Source of the DNA: Chryseobacterium sp. C-71
GTDB taxonomy: Bacteria; Bacteroidota; Bacteroidia; Flavobacteriales; Weeksellaceae
Direction: 5' to 3'
Length of the DNA: 64,000 bases
Assembly: GCF_020911865.1 (NCBI RefSeq)
Contig: NZ_CP087131.1
Coordinates: 682,001 to 746,000, forward strand
The notes under the pieces are model-generated. The model was not told the origin of the DNA. It searched no databases and saw nothing but the letters and a program-made list of their open reading frames with translations. Every line of letters starts with the position of its first letter. The stretch's first letter is position 1. Below are positions 25,213-34,075 of the stretch, in pieces. Made by a program: the position numbers and the translations under genes.

Positions 25213-26574
25213 ATGTTCAATAGTTTACAGGATAAATTAGACAAAGCACTTCACAATCTTTCCGGACGTGGAAAAATTACCGAAATCAACGTTGCGGAAA
25301 CCGTAAAAGAGATTCGTAGAGCATTGGTAGATGCCGATGTTAACTATAAAGTTGCGAAAGATTTAACCAAAAGAGTTCAGGATAAAGCTTTAGGAGAAAA
25401 CGTTCTTACTTCGCTTACTCCCGGACAATTGATGACAAAAATTGTTCATGATGAATTGGTAGGTTTGATGGGTGGATCTCAGGAAGGAATTAATCTTTCA
25501 GGAAAACCTTCTGTAATCCTTATCGCAGGTCTTCAGGGTTCTGGTAAAACTACTTTTTCTGGGAAGCTTGCTAATTATTTAAAAACAAAAAGATCTAAAA
25601 AACCTTTGTTGGTTGCCTGTGATGTTTACCGTCCGGCTGCAATTGATCAGTTGAAAGTTCTTGGCGGACAAATCGGAGTTCCGGTTTATACAGAAGAAGG
25701 TGCTACAAATCCTTCTACTATTGCTGAAAATGCAATCAGTTTTGCTAAATCTAACGGTCACGATGTAGTAATCGTCGATACAGCAGGTCGTTTGGCGATT
25801 GACGAGCAGATGATGAACGAAATTAAATCTGTTCATTATTTCATTAAACCAAACGAAACTCTATTCGTGGTTGACTCAATGACTGGTCAGGATGCTGTGA
25901 ACACAGCGAAAGCATTTAATGATGCTTTAAATTTTGACGGAGTTGTTTTAACCAAATTAGATGGTGACACTCGTGGTGGAGCTGCTCTTACGATTCGTTC
26001 AGTAGTTGAAAAACCAATCAAATTTATCTCTACCGGAGAAAAAATGGAAGCTTTAGATCTTTTCTACCCAGAAAGGATGGCAGACAGAATCTTGGGAATG
26101 GGAGACGTTGTTTCCTTGGTAGAAAGAGCTCAGGAACAATTTGACGAAGAGGAAGCAAAAAAACTTCACAAGAAAATCGCTAAAAACGAATTTGGTTTTG
26201 ATGATTTCTTAAAGCAAATCAACCAGATCAAGAAAATGGGTAACATGAAAGACTTGATGGGAATGATTCCGGGAGTTGGAAAAGCCATTAAAGACGTTGA
26301 GATTAGCGATGATGCATTCAAACATATCGAAGCGATTATTCATTCTATGACTCCTGACGAAAGAAGAAGACCTTCTATCATCAATACGCAGAGAAAAAAC
26401 AGAATTGCTAAAGGTGCAGGAAGAAAAATCGAAGATGTAAACGCATTGATGAAACAGTTTGACCAAATGGGGAAAATGATGAAAATGATGCAGGGACCGC
26501 AAGGAAAACAAATGATGCAGATGATGAGCAAAATGCCAAATATGCCAGGAATGGGCGGAATGTTCGGGAAATAA
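25213..26574 (+). CDS. ffh: Signal recognition particle protein Ffh
   Basis: A 453-residue SRP GTPase that binds 4.5S RNA and signal sequences and targets nascent membrane proteins to FtsY. The N-terminal helical domain is about 1-90. The G domain has GLQGSGKT at 106-113, DVYRPAAIDQL, VDTAGRL and TKLDGDTRGGAAL. The Met-rich M domain runs from about 320 to the end, with MNSMTPDERRRP-type and MKQFDQMGKMMKMMQ sequence. A short Met/Gly-rich tail is normal. It is monocistronic with a terminator 23 bases behind. Confidence 0.97.
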   Translation: MFNSLQDKLDKALHNLSGRGKITEINVAETVKEIRRALVDADVNYKVAKDLTKRVQDKALGENVLTSLTPGQLMTKIVHDELVGLMGGSQEGINLSGKPSVILIAGLQGSGKTTFSGKLANYLKTKRSKKPLLVACDVYRPAAIDQLKVLGGQIGVPVYTEEGATNPSTIAENAISFAKSNGHDVVIVDTAGRLAIDEQMMNEIKSVHYFIKPNETLFVVDSMTGQDAVNTAKAFNDALNFDGVVLTKLDGDTRGGAALTIRSVVEKPIKFISTGEKMEALDLFYPERMADRILGMGDVVSLVERAQEQFDEEEAKKLHKKIAKNEFGFDDFLKQINQIKKMGNMKDLMGMIPGVGKAIKDVEISDDAFKHIEAIIHSMTPDERRRPSIINTQRKNRIAKGAGRKIEDVNALMKQFDQMGKMMKMMQGPQGKQMMQMMSKMPNMPGMGGMFGK

Positions 26575-26596
26575 TTAAAGAATTTTAAAAATATAC

Positions 26597-26627
26597 AACT
26601 CTCAGAATTTTTTCTGGGAGTTTTTTT
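26597..26627 (+). terminator. Intrinsic terminator after ffh
   Basis: AACTCTCAGAA and TTCTGGGAGTT pair around TTTT, followed by seven T. Confidence 0.85.
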
Positions 26628-26658
26628 ATGCTTAATAATATTTAATTCTAAATACTAT

Positions 26659-26736
26659 CAAAAGTTTTCGACAAGCTCAGACTGATAACTATTCTAATAT
26701 TAACTCTATGGCGTCTGTTAGATTGAGCTTTATGAC
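26659..26736. repeat. CTGAGCTTGTCGAA-type intergenic repeat with a degenerate inverted partner
   Basis: TTCGACAAGCTCAGACTGAT at 26667-26686 is the reverse of the CTGAGCTTGTCGAA motif that recurs between genes in many bacteria. A decayed inverted copy (TTAGATTGAGCTTTATGAC) lies at 26717-26735, so the pair could form a hairpin. It occupies the spacer between the ffh terminator and the terminator of the facing gene. Confidence 0.55.
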
Positions 26737-26778
26737 TATTTTATTTAAAATTTTGATAAATAATTCCAGTTCAAAACA

Positions 26779-26808
26779 AAAAAAATCCTGAGAAAAATCT
26801 CAGGATTT
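26779..26808 (-). terminator. Intrinsic terminator after the first beta-barrel gene
   Basis: AAATCCTGAGA and TCTCAGGATTT pair around TTTTT-type loop; on the minus strand TTTTTT follows. It lies 24 bases past the stop. Confidence 0.85.
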
Positions 26809-26831
26809 ATATCAATTAAATGATTGTCTAA

Positions 26832-27488
26832 TTACTTAGCAAATACATATTTAACACCGATACCTACGTTAGCAAGGTTTAAACCGAAGCTATAGTTGTT
26901 TGTAGCATCACCACCTTTTGGCTTAAAGTTATTGTAACCGAATTCTCCAATTGTAGCTTCAATAGTCCAGTTTTTGTTTAAGAAATAATCTAAACCTGGT
27001 TTTACAGTTACACCAACAGAAGTATACTTAGCTTCTGAAGAAATAGAAGAAGTAGAAGTAGTAGTTGCAGTAGTAGTTACAGAAGAATTTTCAACTTCAG
27101 CTTTTCCGAATTGCATTGGTACAGCTAACTGACCGAAGAAATATAATTTATCAGATAAAGTCCAGTATTTTCTTACGAAAGGAGCTACAACAAATGCAGG
27201 ATATTTTTCTTCTAAAGTGTTTACTGTAGTTGATAAAGGAGTAGTAGTAGTTGAAATATTAGTATCCTTTTGAGTTTGGAAACCAATTCCTAAACCTACT
27301 GCTAAGTTTGGTGCTACGAAAAATCCAGCTGTAGGAAGTACGTTAAAGTTTTCTGATTTTGTGTTTCCGTTGTTAGTTTCTTCTTGAGAATAACCAACAG
27401 ATCCTGACAAATATACAGTTCCTTTAGCGATCTGAGCGTTTGATAAACCGAAAAGTGCAACAGCACTTGCAATTAATAATTTTTTCAT
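26832..27488 (-). CDS. Outer membrane beta-barrel protein (OmpW/OmpA-like barrel)
   Basis: A 218-residue protein from the ATG at 27488 (MKKLLIASAVALFGLSNAQ, signal peptide). The mature part is a string of amphipathic strands (GTVYLSGSVGYSQ, NLAVGLGIGFQTQ, YTSVGVTVKPGLDYFL, FGLNLANVGIGVKYVFAK) with Thr/Ser-rich loops, and ends in an aromatic, as barrels inserted by BamA do. A TACATTTG promoter box lies 28 bases upstream. It is the first of three neighbouring small barrels, each with its own terminator. Confidence 0.82.
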   Translation of the reverse strand: MKKLLIASAVALFGLSNAQIAKGTVYLSGSVGYSQEETNNGNTKSENFNVLPTAGFFVAPNLAVGLGIGFQTQKDTNISTTTTPLSTTVNTLEEKYPAFVVAPFVRKYWTLSDKLYFFGQLAVPMQFGKAEVENSSVTTTATTTSTSSISSEAKYTSVGVTVKPGLDYFLNKNWTIEATIGEFGYNNFKPKGGDATNNYSFGLNLANVGIGVKYVFAK

Positions 27489-27644
27489 TTTGAATAATTT
27501 TATACTTTCTTGGTGCAAATGTATAATGACAAAATTTAATATTAAAATTTGTTAACATGATAAAAATCACCCATGGATATTGACTTTTTCGAATTAAACT
27601 CGCAGTAATGAGATTTAAATAACTTTAATTCAATGATAACAAAT

Positions 27645-27673
27645 AAAAAACTCCAATTTTTCAATTGGAGTTT
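27645..27673 (-). terminator. Intrinsic terminator after the second beta-barrel gene
   Basis: AAACTCCAATT and AATTGGAGTTT pair around a short loop, followed on the minus strand by TTTTTTATTT. Confidence 0.8.
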
Positions 27674-27698
27674 AATATGACCTATATTTTTAATATTT

Positions 27699-28202
27699 TC
27701 ACTTTAAAAAGAAGTTAACGCCTAAATTGATGGCACCAAAATTAGAATCTATTCTTCTATCTCTGTCAAAGTCTCTTCTTTCACTGCCTATATTTTGGTA
27801 ACCCAAATAAAGCTCTGCCTTAGGTAACTGAAATCCTACTTTTGGATATACATATAAACCACTGTCTACTCCATCTTTAGTAGAAATCGCTCCTCCTAGA
27901 TCAAGCCCAACAAAAAGCGGTAATCCATTGAATCTGTATTTACCTGACGCAGCCAAAGGGATAAATCCAAAGTCATCCCACCTGTCTTTTCCGAAAAAAT
28001 GAGAATATCCAGAAGCAACACCTACATCCAAACCTTTCATAATGTTCCACATATATGCAGCGTCTACACCCAAAGTGAATGAAGCATAATCTGCCGCATC
28101 ACCTACAGGAGCACCAATATGACCTCCCAATTTAAAACCTGACTGAGCATTTGCGAGTCCTCCAAACAATGCGAATGCACCTAGTAATAATAATTTTTTC
28201 AT
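27699..28202 (-). CDS. Small outer membrane beta-barrel protein
   Basis: A 167-residue protein with signal peptide MKKLLLLGAFALFGGLANAQ. Strands such as FKLGGHIGAPVGD, FTLGVDAAYMW, LDVGVASGYSHFFG and FGAINLGVNFFLK fit an eight-stranded barrel of the OmpA/OmpX kind; the C-terminal residue pair FLK and the Gly/aromatic alternation agree. An Arg/Asp-rich loop (SERRDFDRDRRID) lies near the C-terminus. Function is unknown. It has its own terminator and sits between two other barrels without obvious sequence repeats beyond the signal peptide. Confidence 0.78.
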   Translation of the reverse strand: MKKLLLLGAFALFGGLANAQSGFKLGGHIGAPVGDAADYASFTLGVDAAYMWNIMKGLDVGVASGYSHFFGKDRWDDFGFIPLAASGKYRFNGLPLFVGLDLGGAISTKDGVDSGLYVYPKVGFQLPKAELYLGYQNIGSERRDFDRDRRIDSNFGAINLGVNFFLK

Positions 28203-28278
28203 TTTTACTTATTTAAAATTTGTTATTAACTTAATAATTCATCTTATATCAAAACAAGTGCCGACAGGTACCACATAA

Positions 28279-28306
28279 CAAAAAAAACAGGACAAATTTG
28301 CCCTGC
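28279..28306 (-). terminator. Intrinsic terminator after the third beta-barrel gene
   Basis: CAGGGCAAA and TTTGTCCTG pair with one mismatch, followed on the minus strand by eight T. Confidence 0.75.
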
Positions 28307-28334
28307 TCTATTCTATTTAATTGACTTTCAACCC

Positions 28335-29009
28335 TTAGTTTCCTCCGAATTTAAAACCTACACCAACTTGTAAGAAGCTGTTTTTCAATGTTTCATTTCC
28401 TTCTGGATTTTTAATAAGATTTGACACGCCTAAGTTATATCTAGCATCAAAAAATAATCCATTTTCTAATGTGTATTCAGCTCCAACAAAAGGCGCTAAG
28501 TTTAAAGTGTTAATCTCACTTTTTACATCTTCAGTTGTACTTGTAGATTCTGAAAATGATTCACCCATACCAGATCCTGATAATGTTGCACTTACTTCTA
28601 CCTTTGCTGATGTAACAATTCCTACATTAAGACCTAATCCAAAAGCCAAATTTTCTGTAGCAAAATACTTAGCACTTACAGGTATTTGCACAGTGCCAAA
28701 TTTCCAATCTGATTTTTGACTTCCTGTTACCGTAATTCCCATTTCAGTGTAAGAAACAGATTCTTCCTGCTTGCCTCCAATTGGAGAATAAAGTACTTCA
28801 CCCTGTATACCAAATTTATCGTTGAATTTATACTCAACTAAACCACCAGCATAAAAAGTAGATTTTGAATCAAATTTATATGATTCTCCTTCTCCTTCAG
28901 CTTTTAACATTGATAACGAATAACCTGCTTTAGCTCCAAATCTCACTTCTTGAGCTTTTGTAATACCTCCCATCAAAACGACAGAAGCAACCAATAATAA
29001 TTTTTTCAT
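28335..29009 (-). CDS. Porin-family outer membrane beta-barrel protein
   Basis: A 224-residue protein with signal peptide MKKLLLVASVVLMGGITKAQ. It follows the outer-membrane barrel domain 2 (PF13568-like) pattern of Bacteroidetes: EVRFGAKAGYSLSML at the start, KFGIQGEVLYSPIGGK, VQIPVSAKYFATENLAFGLGLNVG, FVGAEYTLENGLFFDARYNLGVSNL and a C-terminal SFLQVGVGFKFGGN. Ligand unknown. A close match to the consensus promoter lies 30-60 bases upstream. Confidence 0.85.
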   Translation of the reverse strand: MKKLLLVASVVLMGGITKAQEVRFGAKAGYSLSMLKAEGEGESYKFDSKSTFYAGGLVEYKFNDKFGIQGEVLYSPIGGKQEESVSYTEMGITVTGSQKSDWKFGTVQIPVSAKYFATENLAFGLGLNVGIVTSAKVEVSATLSGSGMGESFSESTSTTEDVKSEINTLNLAPFVGAEYTLENGLFFDARYNLGVSNLIKNPEGNETLKNSFLQVGVGFKFGGN

Positions 29010-29039
29010 AGTTTATATTTTTAACAAATTTTAAGAATC

Positions 29040-29069
29040 CAAATATATCACTTTTTATAGATTCACCAA
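29040..29069 (-). promoter_or_regulatory. Promoter of the porin-family gene
   Basis: On the minus strand TTG (29067-29069), 19 bases, TATATTTG (29040-29047): an exact fit to TTG-N19-TAnnTTTG. It lies 30 bases before the ATG at 29009. Confidence 0.75.
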
Positions 29070-29108
29070 ATATTTTTAAACTTTTATGAAAAAAAATTAC
29101 TGATTATG

Positions 29109-30065
29109 TTATTCTCTGGTTTTCTTATCTTCTTCGTTGTAGGCCAAAATGATTTTTTTCACCACCGGATGACGTACCACGTCTTCTTCCGTTAAATACA
29201 CAAAACCAATCTCTTTCACATCTTTCAAAATCCGCATGGCTTCTTTTAAACCCGAATGTTGTTTTGGAGGCAAATCAATCTGTGTAGGATCTCCTGTGAT
29301 GATAAATTTAGCATTCATCCCCATTCTCGTCAGAAACATTTTCATCTGAGCGTGGGTTGTATTCTGTGCTTCATCTAGGATTACAAAGGCATCATCCAAC
29401 GTTCGCCCTCTCATAAATGCAAGTGGAGCAACTTCGATGATCTTCTTTTCTATAAAACCTTCCAGTTTTTCATGTGGAATCATATCTCGAAGCGCATCAT
29501 ATAGAGGCTGTAAATAAGGATCTAATTTTTCTTTCAAATCTCCCGGTAAAAACCCAAGGCTCTCCCCTGCTTCTACGGCAGGTCTTGTCAATACAATTCT
29601 TTTGACTTCTTTGTCTCTCAAAGCTCTTGCAGCCAAAGCAACACTAGTATACGTTTTACCCGTTCCTGCAGGACCAATAGCGAAAACCATGTCTTTTTTC
29701 TCAGTTTCTTTCACGAGTTTTTTAAGGTTGGTAGTTTTTGCTTTGATAATTTTTCCATTAACTCCTTTCACGATAATATCCTGATCAAACACAAAATGCT
29801 TCTCAGTTTCGTCTTTCAGATTAAGGAAATTTTCAACGTCTTTAAGTCCGATAGAATTGTTTTTAGAAATGAACGAAGTGATATCGTCTAGTTTTTGTTT
29901 AAATATATCAAGAGCTTCCTGATTACCCATCGCAAAGATGTGATGGTCTCTTCCGGTAATTTTAAGGGTTGGAAAGCTGGATTTTATTAAATTGAAATAT
30001 TGGTTATTAACTCCGTAAAAGTTTTTTGCATCAATACCTTCAAGATCGTACGTTAATTCAAACAT
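29109..30065 (-). CDS. PhoH-family ATPase
   Basis: A 318-residue protein. The N-terminal about 90 residues form a KH-like domain (FPTLKITGRDHHIFAMGNQEALDIF). The PhoH ATPase domain has Walker A GPAGTGKT at 131-138, RPAVEAGESLGFLPGDLKEKLDPYLQPLYDAL, and Walker B FVILDEAQNTT followed by QMKMFLTRMG and ITGDPTQIDLP. This is the YbeZ-type PhoH-like protein, tied in other bacteria to RNA and ribosome metabolism with YbeY. It is divergent from the SAM hydrolase-family gene. Confidence 0.93.
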   Translation of the reverse strand: MFELTYDLEGIDAKNFYGVNNQYFNLIKSSFPTLKITGRDHHIFAMGNQEALDIFKQKLDDITSFISKNNSIGLKDVENFLNLKDETEKHFVFDQDIIVKGVNGKIIKAKTTNLKKLVKETEKKDMVFAIGPAGTGKTYTSVALAARALRDKEVKRIVLTRPAVEAGESLGFLPGDLKEKLDPYLQPLYDALRDMIPHEKLEGFIEKKIIEVAPLAFMRGRTLDDAFVILDEAQNTTHAQMKMFLTRMGMNAKFIITGDPTQIDLPPKQHSGLKEAMRILKDVKEIGFVYLTEEDVVRHPVVKKIILAYNEEDKKTRE

Positions 30066-30166
30066 GCAAATTTTTTTATTGTTTAGATTTTTAAATTTAA
30101 AAGTTTTTTTTCAGATTTAAATCAAATTCTTATCCACATTATTTATTTCTTTCCTTTTATTTTAGA

Positions 30167-30174
30167 TAAATTTG
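30167..30174 (+). promoter_or_regulatory. -7 promoter box of the SAM hydroxide adenosyltransferase gene
   Basis: TAAATTTG, a TAnnTTTG box, 20 bases before the ATG at 30195. No TTG box found at the usual distance. Confidence 0.45.
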
Positions 30175-30194
30175 CACTTCTATCAGATTTATTC

Positions 30195-31022
30195 ATGTCA
30201 ATCATTACCCTCACCTCAGATTTCGGACGTTTAGATTACAGAGTTTCGGCTATGAAAGGGAAAATTCTGTCTTTGAATCCTGAAGTCAACAGTATCGATA
30301 TCAGTCATGATATTCAGGCATATAACCTTATTCAGACCTCTTATATTGTAAGAAATGCGTACCGTTATTTCCCAAAAGGCACGATTCACATTTTAGCAGT
30401 TGACAGCTTTTTTCATAAATCGAGAAAAAATATTTTATACAAAGCCGACGGATCTTATTTTCTTGCGGCAGACAACGGATTGCTTAGTTTGATTTTTTTT
30501 GATATTAAACCTGAAGCGATTTACGAAATTACACTCAACAACAGATTTGATGACGTAGTCAATTTCACTTCGACTGATGTTTTCGTTCCTGTTGCGGTAC
30601 ATTTGGCAAACGGCGGACTTCCGGAAGTAATCGGAAGAAAAATTGAGACCACAAAACAGCTTTTATTTCCAAAACCGGTCTATAATGAGCCCGAAAAGAT
30701 GATTATTGGGGAAGTAATGTACATTGACAATTTCGGAAACATAATATCAAATATCAGTCAGGAATTCTTTGAAACTTTAGCGAAAGGTTTCGAAAAATTC
30801 ACTATAAAGTTCAGAAATTTGAGTTTATCGAAAATATACTCAAGCCACACCGAAGTTGTATCCGATTGGGACAGAGAAACCGAATACCACGGGCAATCTG
30901 CAGCAATTTTTAACGACAGCCAACAGCTTGAATTGACCATTTATAAAGGCAGTAAAAAGAACGGTGCCAAAACCCTTTTCGGATTAAACGTCGGAGAAAA
31001 TATTTACATCGAATTTTTCTAA
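30195..31022 (+). CDS. SAM hydroxide adenosyltransferase (DUF62 family)
   Basis: A 275-residue member of the fluorinase/chlorinase superfamily in its hydrolase form, which splits S-adenosylmethionine to adenosine and methionine with hydroxide. The N-terminal motif LTSDFGRLDYRVSAMKGKIL (conserved Asp), the VDSFFHKSRKN and YFLAADNGLLSLI blocks, and the C-terminal barrel beginning YIDNFGNIISNI are present. No halogenase-specific loop can be recognised by eye. It is followed 63 bases later by the branched-chain dehydrogenase E2 gene, which has its own promoter box. Confidence 0.9.
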   Translation: MSIITLTSDFGRLDYRVSAMKGKILSLNPEVNSIDISHDIQAYNLIQTSYIVRNAYRYFPKGTIHILAVDSFFHKSRKNILYKADGSYFLAADNGLLSLIFFDIKPEAIYEITLNNRFDDVVNFTSTDVFVPVAVHLANGGLPEVIGRKIETTKQLLFPKPVYNEPEKMIIGEVMYIDNFGNIISNISQEFFETLAKGFEKFTIKFRNLSLSKIYSSHTEVVSDWDRETEYHGQSAAIFNDSQQLELTIYKGSKKNGAKTLFGLNVGENIYIEFF

Positions 31023-31057
31023 AATTATCTATTTCATAAAAAAACCGATTTTTTTTA

Positions 31058-31065
31058 TATATTTG
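31058..31065 (+). promoter_or_regulatory. -7 promoter box of the E2 gene
   Basis: TATATTTG, a TAnnTTTG box, 20 bases before the ATG at 31086. Confidence 0.45.
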
Positions 31066-31085
31066 TCAAAATCTAAAATTAGAAA

Positions 31086-32405
31086 ATGGCAGAATACAAA
31101 TTATTGCTTCCTTCTATGGGTGAAGGCGTGATGGAAGCTACGGTGATCACTTGGTTATTCAATGAAGGCGATCAGGTAAAAGAAGATGATTCGGTAGTAG
31201 AAATTGCAACAGACAAGGTAGATTCGGATGTACCAACACCGGTTTCGGGGAAAATCATAAAGATCCTTAAACAAAAAGACGAAGTTGCAAAAGTAGGTGA
31301 AGCCATCGCTATTTTAGAGATTGAAGGAGAAGGCGGAAGTACAGCTTCTGAAGAAGTAAAAACTGAAACTTCAGCTCCTGATGCAGAAACCATTAAAGCA
31401 ATCGAAGAGCCTTTGAATCCAACAGCTACTTCTCACGTAGAATTTTCGGGAGACCTTTATTTATCTCCACTAGTAAAATCTATCGCTCAACAGGAAAATA
31501 TTTCTGAATCTGAATTAAAAACGATCAAAGGAAGCGGTTTAGAAGGAAGAATTACCAAAGAAGATATTCTAGCACACGTTTCCAACAGAGGAAATCAGCC
31601 ACAACAAGCAGTTCAGCAACAAGCGGTTCCGGTTCAGGCAGCTTCTACTCCACCAGCAGTAACTTCAGCTCCGGCTTCTACAATTTCTGTAGCTGCAGGT
31701 GACGAAATCATTCCTATGGACAGAATGAGAAAAATCATCGCTGAAAACATGGTGAAAGCAAAACATATTGCTCCACACGTTACTTCTTTTATCGAAACTG
31801 ACGTAACCAACGTTGTAAAATGGAGAGCAAAAAACAAAGATATGTTCGAAAAACGTGAAGGTGAAAAATTGACTTTCATGCCAATTTTCGTGAAAGCTAT
31901 TGTGAAAGCAATTCAGGATTTCCCGATGATCAACGTTTCTATCAATGGTGACAATATCATCAAGAAGAAAAATATCAACATCGGTATGGCAACTGCTTTA
32001 CCAGACGGAAACCTTATCGTTCCTGTAATTAAAAATGCGGATCAATTATCACTTTCTGGCTTAGCAAAAGCGATCAACGATTTAGCTTACAGAGCAAGAA
32101 ACAAAAAATTAAGACCAGAAGATACTCAAGGCGCTACATACACGATTTCTAATGTAGGAAGCTTCGGAAATTTAATGGGAACACCTATTATTCCTCAGCC
32201 TCAGGTTGCAATTATGGCAATTGGAGCTATCGTTAAAAAACCTGCAGTTCTTGAAACTAAGGATGGTGATGTAATCGCTATCCGTCAGTTGATGTTCATG
32301 TCTCACTCTTATGATCACAGAGTGGTAGACGGTTCTCTAGGTGGAATGATGTTGAAGCATGTTCATGATTACCTTCAAAACTGGGATTTGAACACTGAAA
32401 TATAA
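31086..32405 (+). CDS. Dihydrolipoamide acyltransferase E2, branched-chain 2-oxoacid dehydrogenase type
   Basis: A 439-residue E2 with three domains. A lipoyl domain (1-80) has the lipoylated Lys in IATDKVDSDVPTP; the DSDVP sequence after DK is typical of the branched-chain type. The E3-binding domain lies at about 123-160 (YLSPLVKSIAQQENI, GLEGRITKEDIL). The catalytic domain runs from about 205 to the end, with MSHSYDHRVVDGSLGG (HxxxDG). Pro/Ala/Gln-rich linkers join them. It transfers acyl groups from the E1 thiamine intermediate to CoA; E1 and E3 genes are not in the window. Confidence 0.9.
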   Translation: MAEYKLLLPSMGEGVMEATVITWLFNEGDQVKEDDSVVEIATDKVDSDVPTPVSGKIIKILKQKDEVAKVGEAIAILEIEGEGGSTASEEVKTETSAPDAETIKAIEEPLNPTATSHVEFSGDLYLSPLVKSIAQQENISESELKTIKGSGLEGRITKEDILAHVSNRGNQPQQAVQQQAVPVQAASTPPAVTSAPASTISVAAGDEIIPMDRMRKIIAENMVKAKHIAPHVTSFIETDVTNVVKWRAKNKDMFEKREGEKLTFMPIFVKAIVKAIQDFPMINVSINGDNIIKKKNINIGMATALPDGNLIVPVIKNADQLSLSGLAKAINDLAYRARNKKLRPEDTQGATYTISNVGSFGNLMGTPIIPQPQVAIMAIGAIVKKPAVLETKDGDVIAIRQLMFMSHSYDHRVVDGSLGGMMLKHVHDYLQNWDLNTEI

Positions 32406-32450
32406 GTAATGTGTAGTTGGTGATGAGTAATTGCCAATTATTTTAAATAT

Positions 32451-32479
32451 AACCTTCGAATTTTTTCGGAGGTTTTTTT
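32451..32479 (+). terminator. Intrinsic terminator after the E2 gene
   Basis: AACCTTCGAA and TTCGGAGGTT pair (one mismatch) around TTTT, followed by seven T. Confidence 0.85.
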
Positions 32480-32566
32480 GTCTTATTTTTTTATTTAAAT
32501 ATTATTAATTCCTAAATTTTTGAATGAAATTTCATATTTAATTTTTCATTTTAATAAAAATTAATC

Positions 32567-32574
32567 TATTTTTG
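32567..32574 (+). promoter_or_regulatory. -7 promoter box of the ClC gene (nearly leaderless)
   Basis: TATTTTTG ends 4 bases before the ATG at 32579. If transcription starts the usual few bases downstream, the mRNA would have almost no leader. Confidence 0.45.
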
Positions 32575-32578
32575 AGTT

Positions 32579-33943
32579 ATGCGTAAAATTTTGTCATCGA
32601 TTCGCAAAGGTCTCAAAAAATCTTTCGACAACATCCGAAACGAACAGCTGAAACACAATTTGCTTCAAGCTATTCCCTTTTGGATTGGTTCGGTGATTAC
32701 GGGCTTTTTTGCAGTAATGTATGCGAAAATATTTGCTTGGGGTGAAAATTTATTACACTTCATTCTCAACTGGCATGATTGGATGATTTTCGTTATTGCT
32801 CCGGCAGGTTTTGTGCTTTCGTGGTGGCTGGTAAAAGAATTTGCACCTTACGCAAAAGGCAGTGGAATTCCACAGGTGATGGCAGCTGTAGAATTGGCAA
32901 ATCCGAAGGAACATAAAAAAATACGAAGTCTCTTAAGCTTAAAAATTATTGTTTTTAAAATAATTTCATCTGTTGTATTAGTTATTGGTGGCGGCGCAGT
33001 CGGTCGTGAAGGACCAACTATTCAAATTGCTGGTTCGATTTTTAGGAAAGTAAATGAATATCTTCCGGAATGGTGGCCAAAAATCTCAAAGAAAAACATG
33101 ATTATGACTGGAGCCGCAGCCGGATTGGCAGCTGCTTTCAACACACCTCTTGGAGGAATTGTATTTGCAGTGGAGGAGCTTTCAAAAACGCATATCAATT
33201 ACTTTAAAACAGCACTTTTCACGGCAGTTATTATTGCGGGTTTAACAGCACAGACCTTAGCAGGCTCTTATTTATATTTAGGATACCCTAAAACGAATGA
33301 TGTTTCATTAATGGTGATGTTTCCCATTATTTTGGTGGGTGGAGTTGCAGGAATTTTGGCAAGTCAGCTTTCGGTAACCATGCTCAAAATGAATGACTGG
33401 AAAAAGAGAAAATTGAAAACAGATAAAGCCAATGTTCTATTTCTTACTGGTTCTGCTTTAATAATCGCTTGTATCTCTTTTTTTATCAGCCGAGAAGTTT
33501 TAGGTTCTGGAAAAGAAATCATGGAACGTGTCCTTTTCACTCAGGATAAGCATGAAGATTGGTATGTTCCTATTTTGAGAATGTTGGGTCCTGCCCTATC
33601 TTTCACTTCCGGCGGCGCAGGTGGAATTTTCGCTCCGGCTTTAACGGCTGGTGCAAGTATAGGATCGGTAATTTCTGGAGCAATTCGTTTAACACCAAAT
33701 GAAACGAATGTTGTGATTCTTGCTGGGATGGTCGCTTTTTTAACAGGAATCACCAGAGCTCCATTTACTTCAGCAATCATTGTTTTAGAAATGACTGACA
33801 GACATTCTTTAATTTTTCACTTAATGTTGGCAGGGATGGTCTCTTCTATTGCTTCTATTTTAGTGAGCAGACATTCTTTGTATGATGTACTAAAAGTAAA
33901 CTTTCTTACTGAAATTAGAAGTAAAGAAAATGAAACGGATTAG
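32579..33943 (+). CDS. ClC-family chloride channel or antiporter
   Basis: A 454-residue membrane protein with the three ClC filter motifs: GSGIPQVMAAVE at about 97, GREGPTIQIAGS at about 141 (with the external gating Glu), and GGAGGIFAPALTAGASIG at about 343. The internal Glu-Glu pair (VFAVEELSK) at about 198 matches the position of the proton glutamate of E. coli ClcA, which favours a Cl-/H+ antiporter. No CBS domains are attached. It would exchange chloride and protons across the inner membrane. Confidence 0.93.
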   Translation: MRKILSSIRKGLKKSFDNIRNEQLKHNLLQAIPFWIGSVITGFFAVMYAKIFAWGENLLHFILNWHDWMIFVIAPAGFVLSWWLVKEFAPYAKGSGIPQVMAAVELANPKEHKKIRSLLSLKIIVFKIISSVVLVIGGGAVGREGPTIQIAGSIFRKVNEYLPEWWPKISKKNMIMTGAAAGLAAAFNTPLGGIVFAVEELSKTHINYFKTALFTAVIIAGLTAQTLAGSYLYLGYPKTNDVSLMVMFPIILVGGVAGILASQLSVTMLKMNDWKKRKLKTDKANVLFLTGSALIIACISFFISREVLGSGKEIMERVLFTQDKHEDWYVPILRMLGPALSFTSGGAGGIFAPALTAGASIGSVISGAIRLTPNETNVVILAGMVAFLTGITRAPFTSAIIVLEMTDRHSLIFHLMLAGMVSSIASILVSRHSLYDVLKVNFLTEIRSKENETD

Positions 33944-34011
33944 ATTTCTCTGTTTAAAATTCTAAATCTACAAAAATCATTAAATAATTTCATCATATAA
34001 CATCTGATTCA

Positions 34012-34042
34012 TTGTGTATTACAAATATAATTCATATTTTTG
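34012..34042 (+). promoter_or_regulatory. rpsF: Promoter of the rpsF-rpsR-rplI operon
   Basis: TTG at 34012-34014, 20 bases, TATTTTTG at 34035-34042: a close match to the flavobacterial consensus. It lies 33 bases before the rpsF ATG, so the leader is about 30 bases, too short for the S6:S18-binding leader known from other phyla. Confidence 0.7.
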
Positions 34043-34075
34043 CACCTCGAAATAATTAACAAATTCATTTACATT

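Noticed and set aside
26832..29009. Tandem gene duplication of three beta-barrel genes
   Set aside because: They share only signal-peptide-like starts and barrel composition; lengths and strand sequences differ, so recent duplication is not supported.
34043..34075. S6:S18-binding leader RNA before rpsF
   Set aside because: The promoter lies so close that the leader is only about 30 bases, and no CCG-bulge hairpin is visible.
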